Assembly (NCBI GenBank): GCA_049317545.1
Contig: JBMOIB010000095.1
Span: forward strand, 1-11,400
Direction of reading: 5' to 3'
DNA length: 11,400 nt
DNA from: REEB506 sp049317545
GTDB lineage: Bacteria > Pseudomonadota > Alphaproteobacteria > Caulobacterales > Aquidulcibacteraceae
The notes beneath the pieces are model-generated. The model was not told the origin of the DNA and ran no database searches. It saw only the letters and a list, made by a program, of their open reading frames with translations. Shown piece by piece: positions 1 through 4,734 of this stretch. Within the stretch, counting starts at the first letter, position 1, and each line of letters begins with the position of its first letter. The position numbers and the translations under genes were made by a program.

Positions 1-741
1 CGCCCAGTTCGGCCAAACCCAGGCGAACAGACCGTCATAAACGCCGTTCGGATCCTTCGACGGCGCATGATGGATGGCGATGCGGCCGTCCATCTCGACG
101 CTGTAGCGCGCTGAATCCACTTCGGCGTCGAGCGAGGGATGCATCACTGGGATGTGGTAGCCCTCAAGGTAATTCTCGACATAGGTCTTCCAATTGCAGC
201 CGATCGGGTGGGCGCGGCGGGCCGCAAGCGTGTGATCGCCCCAATCAATCGTCCCCAGGCGGGCGTCGAGCGGGCCGAGCAATTCTGCAAGCGGCGGCGC
301 TGCACCGTCGATGTTGACGAACACCAGACCGCGCCACGTTTCGACACGGACGGGCGCGAGACCGTAATCGCGCGGATCGAAGCCGGCCGCGGCGCCGAAA
401 TCGCGCGCGGCGCGCAGGCGGCCGTCAAGCGCGTAGCGCCAGCCATGATATTTGCAGACCAAAGCGCCATCGGCGCAGCGGCCGGCTTCGGAATCGGTCA
501 AGGGGCCTGCGCGATGGCGGCAGACGTTGTGGAATGCGCGCAGCACGCCGTCCTCGCCGCGCACGGCCAGGATCGGCCAGCCGGCAAGCGTTTGCGCGGC
601 CCATTGTCCGGGTTCGCGCACTTCGCTCTCGTGCGTCAGCACCTGCCATGAGGCGGCGAAGATGCGGGCCCGCTCAAGCGGCCAGCGGCCGGTGTCGCGG
701 TACCATTCGGCGGGCAAAGTCTCGGGCGCGAATGCGGTCAT
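1..741 (-). CDS. Rieske non-heme iron oxygenase, alpha subunit (N-terminal 247 residues; C-terminus beyond window)
   Basis: The product is a Rieske oxygenase alpha subunit, which takes electrons from a reductase to activate O2 for hydroxylation or oxidative N-demethylation. The Rieske [2Fe-2S] ligands are visible as Cys74-Arg-His76 and Cys96-Lys-Tyr-His99. The start of the SRPBCC catalytic domain is at about residues 183-201 (NWKTYVENYLEGYHIPVMH), where His196 and His201 are the mononuclear iron ligands. The residue three before His196, normally the bridging Asp, is Glu193. A Glu there is known from carnitine/quaternary-amine oxygenases such as CntA. The third iron ligand lies beyond the window. 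The ATG start (741-739) overlaps the permease stop as ATGA, and GAGGA lies 10 bases upstream (752-756). It is the third enzyme or transport gene of the operon after the dehydrogenase and permease. The substrate is unknown; an aromatic substrate is possible, but the neighbours and Glu193 favour an amine or betaine. Confidence 0.93.
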   Translation of the reverse strand, partial: MTAFAPETLPAEWYRDTGRWPLERARIFAASWQVLTHESEVREPGQWAAQTLAGWPILAVRGEDGVLRAFHNVCRHRAGPLTDSEAGRCADGALVCKYHGWRYALDGRLRAARDFGAAAGFDPRDYGLAPVRVETWRGLVFVNIDGAAPPLAELLGPLDARLGTIDWGDHTLAARRAHPIGCNWKTYVENYLEGYHIPVMHPSLDAEVDSARYSVEMDGRIAIHHAPSKDPNGVYDGLFAWVWPNWA

Positions 742-2120
742 GGGCGTGCTGTCCTCGACGCCAGCAAATACAGCGCAACGCCCGATCCCGCCATCACGAC
801 GCTGGCGACGACCAGCTTCACGGTGGCGCCGACAGGGTCCGAGGCGTCCGGGCTCGGGACGAGCGAACAGGCGATCGCGGTAAGCGAAACGAACGCGCCG
901 CCATAGCCGACGAGCGCGGCGCCCAGCCGCCCGCCAGGCGCCGTCCAAACGCCCGCCGGCGCAGGGGTTCGCCGCGCTACGATGTAAGCGAGGAACAGGA
1001 ACAGGAACGGCGCGGTGTACGAGAGCGTGCCCATGGCGACGAGGAAATCGTACGCTCCCGAAAGCGTCTCGCCCGCCCGGCTCAAAACCACCAGTACAAG
1101 AACGATGCCCGTCTGCACGAGCAGCGCGGCGACCGGCGCCCCCGTGCGCGGATCGCGCCGCCCAAACGCAGGCGGCAACAATTTGTCGACGCCGACGGCG
1201 AGCGGCAGGCGCGCCGCGACCCCAAACCACGCCGCATAGGCGCCGAGCATGGCGAGGGCGAGCAGCAGCAGCGCGGGCGACGCGAACGCGCCGAGCCCGG
1301 CCTTTTCGAAGCCGATGCGGATCGCCTCGGGGACGCCGTCGAGCCGCGTCGCATCGCCCGGCTGGAAGATCGACAAAAGCGCCAACGTACCGGCAATGTA
1401 GCCGCAGACTAGAAGCGCGCCGCACACCACGAGCGCGCGCATGACAGTGCGCATGCCGCCGCGCGTTTCAGTGTGAAGGAGCGTCACGGCCTCGGCGCCG
1501 CCGAAAGCGAACACCATGGTGCCCCACAAAATCGCGCCGTTGGCGTCGAGCGGGGGCAGATAGGAGGCGGTTGCGAAATCCGTCGCCGGGCCGTCGCGCC
1601 AGCCGAGAAATCCGCCGACCCCCAAGAGTGCGGCGAGCAGCGCGAGCGTCGCCGCCGCGCCGAAGGCGGGCAGCCATTTTCCGGCGCCGAGACCCAGGAG
1701 ATGCAGGCCCGGAGGCACGAGCGCGATCAAAGCGGCGGCCGCAAGCACGACGCCGTCATTCTCGATCGCGGCCTGGGCGCCCGGTCCGAGCGCTGTCGCC
1801 GCCACCGTGACGATGAAGAAGATCAGCCCCGAAAAGAACGGCAGGTTGCAGGCCCAATAGAGCCAGCCGCAGACGAAGCCCCAGAACGGACCGAGTGTGG
1901 CGCGCGACCAGGCGTAGACGCCGCCTTCGCCCGGATAGCGGCCGGCGAGTTCGGCCGAGGCGATCGAGAGCGGCGCGAGAAAACCGATCCCCGCCAGGAG
2001 CCAGATCGGCAGCGACGCAGGTCCGGCCGCCGCGGCGGTCGCGAGCCAGCGGATCGAGAAATTGAGCGCCGCCCCATAGAGGAGGAGATCGCCGAAGCCG
2101 AGGGTGCGCGGTCCGTTCAC
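738..2120 (-). CDS. APC-superfamily amino-acid permease
   Basis: This 460-residue, very hydrophobic protein has about 12 predicted membrane helices, the usual size for the amino acid-polyamine-organocation superfamily. Family marks include the TM1 region near residues 8-30, the loop after TM2 (ELAGRYPGEGGVYAWSRATL, about 57-76) with its Gly-Gly-x-Tyr signature, and the unwound TM6 region FAFGGAEAVTLLHTETR (about 204-220) with the conserved Glu pattern. It probably imports an amino acid or amine across the inner membrane for the dehydrogenase and oxygenase on either side. The start is GTG at 2120-2118, 41 bases after the dehydrogenase stop. I see no in-frame ATG nearby and no good Shine-Dalgarno sequence, so initiation may depend on coupling or local RNA structure. 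The stop overlaps the Rieske start by ATGA, implying translational coupling. The substrate cannot be read from the sequence. Confidence 0.9.
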   Translation of the reverse strand: MNGPRTLGFGDLLLYGAALNFSIRWLATAAAAGPASLPIWLLAGIGFLAPLSIASAELAGRYPGEGGVYAWSRATLGPFWGFVCGWLYWACNLPFFSGLIFFIVTVAATALGPGAQAAIENDGVVLAAAALIALVPPGLHLLGLGAGKWLPAFGAAATLALLAALLGVGGFLGWRDGPATDFATASYLPPLDANGAILWGTMVFAFGGAEAVTLLHTETRGGMRTVMRALVVCGALLVCGYIAGTLALLSIFQPGDATRLDGVPEAIRIGFEKAGLGAFASPALLLLALAMLGAYAAWFGVAARLPLAVGVDKLLPPAFGRRDPRTGAPVAALLVQTGIVLVLVVLSRAGETLSGAYDFLVAMGTLSYTAPFLFLFLAYIVARRTPAPAGVWTAPGGRLGAALVGYGGAFVSLTAIACSLVPSPDASDPVGATVKLVVASVVMAGSGVALYLLASRTARP

Positions 2121-2147
2121 GCGCCGATCTGGCCCGCCGCCGCGGCC

Positions 2148-2161
2148 TCTGGCAAGCCAGA
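2148..2161 (-). other. Intercistronic RNA hairpin with CUUG tetraloop
   Basis: Directly after the dehydrogenase stop codon (2164-2162) the minus strand reads TCTGGCTTGCCAGA. As RNA this folds into a perfect 5-bp stem (UCUGG/CCAGA) closed by G-CUUG-C, a tetraloop known to be unusually stable in rRNA. No U-tract follows, so it does not look like an intrinsic terminator. It lies 27 bases before the permease GTG start and could affect mRNA processing, 3' protection of the dehydrogenase message, or permease initiation. A chance occurrence is possible. Confidence 0.4.
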
Positions 2162-3670
2162 TCAGCCGATGTCGAAGCGCACACCTTGTGCGAGCGGCAA
2201 GGCGCGGCCGTAATTCACGTTCTGGGTCTGGCGGCGCATATAGGCCTTCCAGGCGTCCGACCCGCTCTCGCGGCCGCCGCCGGTCTCCTTTTCGCCGCCG
2301 AACGCCCCGCCGATCTCGGCGCCGCTGGTGCCCATATTGACGTTGGCGATGCCGCAGTCGGAGCCCTCGGCCGACAGGAAGGCCTCGGCCTCGCGCAGAT
2401 CGGTGGTGAGGATCGCCGAGGACAATCCCTGCGGCACGCCGCGCTGCAGGGCGATCGCTTCCTCGAAGGTTCGATAACGAAGGACGTAAAGGATCGGTGC
2501 AAAGGTCTCTTCGCAGACGATTTCGGTTTGGGCCGGCATTTCGGCGATCGCCGGGCGCACGTACACGCCGCCGCCGCTCTCCAGCCGCTCGCCGCCGAAG
2601 ATGCGACCACCGTCGCGCTCGGCTTCCGCCAGAGCGGCCGCCATGGCCGCCGCGGCGCCCTCGTCGATCAGCGGCCCGACGAGCACGCCCGCCTCACGCG
2701 GATCGCCGATCGGCAGGCTCGAATAGGCGCTCTTAAGGCGGACGACGAGCGCATCGGCGACGTCGTCGTGGGCGATGAGGCGGCGCAGGGTCGTGCAACG
2801 CTGACCGGTTGTGCCCGCCGCGCTGAAGGCGATGGCGCGGACCGCCAGATCGAGATCCGCGCTCGGCGCGACGATGGCGGCGGCATTGCCGCCGAGCTCC
2901 AGGAGCGTGCGGCCGAACCGGCGCGCGACCCGCTCGCCCACCGCGCGGCCCATGCGCACGCTTCCGGTCGCCGAAACCAGCGCAATGCGGGGATCCTCGA
3001 CGAGCGCCGCGCCGACGTCTGCGCCGCCGAACGCCACCTGCGACAAATGCGGCGGGGCGTGCTCGAATCCGGCCAAGACGCGTTCGAAAAGCGCATGGAC
3101 GGCGGCGGCGGTGAGCGGGGTCTTGTCGGACGGCTTCCAGATGATCGAGCAGCCGCACACGAGCGCGAGCGCGGCGTTCCAGGCCCACACGGCGACCGGA
3201 AAGTTGAACGCGGAAATGATCGCGACCGGGCCGAGCGGATGCCACATTTCGCGCATGTGATGCTGCGGCCGTTCCGAAGCGATCGTCAGCCCGTAAAGCT
3301 GGCGCGACAGCCCGACGGCGAAATCGCAGATGTCGATCATCTCCTGGACTTCGCCGACGCCTTCGGAGATCGGCTTGCCGGTCTCGATGGTCACCAGAAG
3401 CCCTAGATCGTCGCGATGCGCCCGCAGCGCCTCGCCGTAGCGACGGACCAGTTCGCCGCGGATGGGCGCGGGCACGCTGCGCCATTTTTCGAAGGCGGCG
3501 CTGGCGCGGGCGACCGCTCCGGCGACGTCAGCCTCAAGGATTGGTCCCGGAAGCGGCGAATGGTCGATCGGCGAGGTGCGCGCCGGCCCATCGAGCGCGC
3601 CGACCTCAAAGCGCTTCAGGATCGCAAGCGCGGATTCGCCAGCCTTGGGGTTCAGTGTCGTGACGCGCAT
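2162..3670 (-). CDS. amaB: ALDH7-family dehydrogenase (piperideine-6-carboxylate / alpha-aminoadipic semialdehyde dehydrogenase type)
   Basis: This 502-residue NAD(P)-dependent aldehyde dehydrogenase is the usual length for ALDH7 (antiquitin/AmaB/PcdH). Family enzymes oxidise alpha-aminoadipic semialdehyde, in equilibrium with piperideine-6-carboxylate, to 2-aminoadipate in lysine and pipecolate breakdown. Catalytic Cys292 (GQRC), general base Glu258 (LLELGGN), Asn156 (SAFNFP), Lys179 (WKPSDK) and Glu388 (EETF) are all present, as is the cofactor-binding glycine motif near 234-241. The C-terminal segment, residues 448-499 (TSGAEIGGAFGGEKETGGGR, then ESGSDAW, YMRRQT and LPLAQGVRF), is the strongest ALDH7 signature. 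The start is ATG at 3670-3668 with a strong GGAGGAG upstream. It is the first enzyme of a minus-strand operon with a permease and a Rieske oxygenase. The family assignment is firm. The symbol follows Pseudomonas usage and the exact substrate is inferred. No lysine aminotransferase or pipecolate oxidase is visible in the window. Confidence 0.93.
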   Translation of the reverse strand: MRVTTLNPKAGESALAILKRFEVGALDGPARTSPIDHSPLPGPILEADVAGAVARASAAFEKWRSVPAPIRGELVRRYGEALRAHRDDLGLLVTIETGKPISEGVGEVQEMIDICDFAVGLSRQLYGLTIASERPQHHMREMWHPLGPVAIISAFNFPVAVWAWNAALALVCGCSIIWKPSDKTPLTAAAVHALFERVLAGFEHAPPHLSQVAFGGADVGAALVEDPRIALVSATGSVRMGRAVGERVARRFGRTLLELGGNAAAIVAPSADLDLAVRAIAFSAAGTTGQRCTTLRRLIAHDDVADALVVRLKSAYSSLPIGDPREAGVLVGPLIDEGAAAAMAAALAEAERDGGRIFGGERLESGGGVYVRPAIAEMPAQTEIVCEETFAPILYVLRYRTFEEAIALQRGVPQGLSSAILTTDLREAEAFLSAEGSDCGIANVNMGTSGAEIGGAFGGEKETGGGRESGSDAWKAYMRRQTQNVNYGRALPLAQGVRFDIG

Positions 3671-3673
3671 GCG

Positions 3674-3680
3674 CTCCTCC
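3674..3680 (-). promoter_or_regulatory. Strong ribosome binding site of the ALDH7 gene
   Basis: The minus strand carries GGAGGAG three bases before the ATG at 3670, with GGAGG of this run spaced 5-6 bases from it. This is a near-perfect Shine-Dalgarno sequence and fixes the start of the dehydrogenase. It is much stronger than those of the permease downstream or the hydrolase on the other strand, suggesting high translation of the dehydrogenase. Confidence 0.75.
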
Positions 3681-3741
3681 TTCGCGAGCGCTTCGTCTAG
3701 CGGCGATTGCCGTGGAGCGAAATGGGCGGATGGGCTTCGCC

Positions 3742-3834
3742 TTAAGCGACGATTTGCGCCGCCTTGGCGAGCACCGGGGTCGCGACGAGGGCGAAGCTGA
3801 GTGCGGCGATCGTGAGGGAAGCGAAGCGGAACAT
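3742..3834 (-). CDS. Candidate 30-residue signal-peptide-like microprotein
   Basis: A short reading frame runs from ATG (3834-3832) to TAA (3744-3742). The product begins MFRFASLTIAALSFALVATP and ends VLAKAAQIVA. It looks like a bacterial signal peptide: one Arg near the N-terminus, a hydrophobic core of about 15 residues, and a V-L-A motif at residues 21-23 fitting signal peptidase I. Cleavage there would leave a seven-residue peptide; otherwise it would be a single-span membrane microprotein. GGAGA (3844-3840) is spaced 5 bases from the ATG. An in-frame ATG at 3846 would add four residues (METI) but its own Shine-Dalgarno spacing is poor. The stop is 71 bases before the dehydrogenase start and no terminator is obvious between them, so the two may share a transcript. 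I do not recognise it and assign no function. Support is start context, composition and promoter position only. Confidence 0.5.
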   Translation of the reverse strand: MFRFASLTIAALSFALVATPVLAKAAQIVA

Positions 3835-3890
3835 GATGGTCTCCATCCTGGGCGTTTCGTCGGCTCGTCGGGGCCGAACTCGATGAAGAG

Positions 3891-3933
3891 AACCTAACCG
3901 CACCCCTGCCCGGGCGATGTGACGCAGGTCACG
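3891..3933 (-). promoter_or_regulatory. Putative activator-dependent promoter: CRP/FNR-like palindrome plus -10 element
   Basis: TGTGA-N6-TCACG at 3918-3933 matches the CRP-type consensus TGTGA-N6-TCACA in nine of ten bases and contains a perfect GTGAC-N4-GTCAC inverted repeat. On the minus strand a -10-like TAGGTT lies at 3896-3891, predicting a start near 3884. The palindrome centre (3925.5) is then about 41.5 bases upstream, the class II position where CRP/FNR proteins overlap the -35. The -35 region itself (about CATCGC) is poor, as expected for an activated promoter. It faces the microprotein and the ALDH7 operon. Spacing toward the plus-strand hydrolase fits less well. The regulator is unknown; GntR- or other dimeric repressors also use GTGAC-type half sites. 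Confidence 0.45.
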
Positions 3934-3980
3934 CCAAGCGCGGCCTATCGCTGGACCGGCGTTTGCGCCAGTGTGCGCCG

Positions 3981-4724
3981 ATGGAAATCGCGACCTTCGC
4001 TTCGTTCGACGGGGCCCGGCTGAATTACCGCACGCTGGGCGCCGGGCGACCGGTGGTGCTGCTGCACGGGTTTCTGGCGAACGCCGAACTCAATTGGATG
4101 GCGCCGGGGATCGGGGCCGCGCTCGCCGACGCCGGATTTCTGGCGATCGCTCCGGATATGCGCGGGCACGGCGCCTCGATCGTCGAGGATGATCCCGCCC
4201 GGTTCCCACAGGACGTGCTCGCCAACGATGTGCTTGCGCTCATCGCTCATCTGGGTCTGAGCGTTTTCGATCTCGTCGGCTATTCGATGGGCGCACGCGC
4301 GGCCGTGCGCATGCTGGTGCGCGGCGCGACGCCGCGGCGCTGCGTGCTCGGCGGCATGGGCGATGCCGGCGTCACGAGCCCTGAACGCCGCATCGCCTAT
4401 TTCGAGCGCCTGCTCGGTCCCGACAGCGAAAGCGCCGATCCGAAGGCGGCGGCCCGCGTCGCGCAATTGCTCGCCTGGACCGGCGGCGATCGCGCCCAGG
4501 TGCTGCGCGCGCTCGCGACCCAGCCGGCGACGACCCCGGAGGAACTAGGCCGCCTTACGACGCCAATCCTCGTGCTCTGCGGAGTTGACGATTCCGACAA
4601 CGGCTCGGCCGAAGCCCTCGCCGCCATGCTCGCCAACGCGCGCGCCGAGCGTACGCCCGGCGATCATGCGACCGCCGTTATGGCGCCAGAGTTCGCAGCG
4701 GCGATCCTCGCCTTCCTGCGCTGA
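3981..4724 (+). CDS. Alpha/beta-hydrolase fold protein
   Basis: This 247-residue protein is a typical single-domain alpha/beta hydrolase. The oxyanion-hole motif is LLHGF (27-31), the nucleophile elbow is G-Y-S-M-G with Ser102, the acid is an Asp in VLCGVDDSDN (Asp203, 204 or 206), and the base is His229 (GDHATAV). PDMRGHGAS (58-66) is the usual motif after strand 4. A cytosolic location is likely, as no signal peptide is seen. The substrate (ester, lactone, thioester or C-C bond) cannot be decided. The ATG at 3981 is chosen over a TTG at 3963 because homology-like sequence starts at MEIATFASFDG; neither has a clear Shine-Dalgarno sequence, so the start is uncertain by six residues. It is divergent from the ALDH7 operon and ends 10 bases from the converging receptor gene, so it is probably a single-gene transcript. 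Confidence 0.88.
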   Translation: MEIATFASFDGARLNYRTLGAGRPVVLLHGFLANAELNWMAPGIGAALADAGFLAIAPDMRGHGASIVEDDPARFPQDVLANDVLALIAHLGLSVFDLVGYSMGARAAVRMLVRGATPRRCVLGGMGDAGVTSPERRIAYFERLLGPDSESADPKAAARVAQLLAWTGGDRAQVLRALATQPATTPEELGRLTTPILVLCGVDDSDNGSAEALAAMLANARAERTPGDHATAVMAPEFAAAILAFLR

Positions 4725-4734
4725 CGCGCCGCGC

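Noticed and set aside
534..2213. Plus-strand open frames of 292 and 246 codons (534-1412 and 1473-2213) opposite the permease.
   Set aside because: The products are low-complexity and Arg/Glu/Gln-rich, mirroring hydrophobic codons of the permease; there is no domain and no good start context.
2186..3406. A 406-codon open frame on the plus strand opposite the ALDH7 gene.
   Set aside because: It is antisense to an unmistakable ALDH7 enzyme with all catalytic residues. Its Arg/Ala/Gly/Asp-rich product has no recognisable domain and is a GC-rich shadow frame.
3958..3969. GGCG-TTTG-CGCC mini-hairpin just before the hydrolase start.
   Set aside because: A 4-bp GC stem is common by chance in this GC-rich sequence, and it has no supporting context.
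3945..4466. A 173-codon minus-strand frame opposite the alpha/beta hydrolase, His/Ala/Arg-rich.
   Set aside because: The plus-strand hydrolase has a full Ser-Asp-His set in order; the antisense product shows no domain or signal.
4725..4734. Possible bidirectional terminator between the hydrolase and receptor stops (and similarly 8849-8861).
   Set aside because: The gaps are only 10 and 13 bases with no stem-loop plus T-run; termination must lie within the neighbouring genes or be Rho-dependent.
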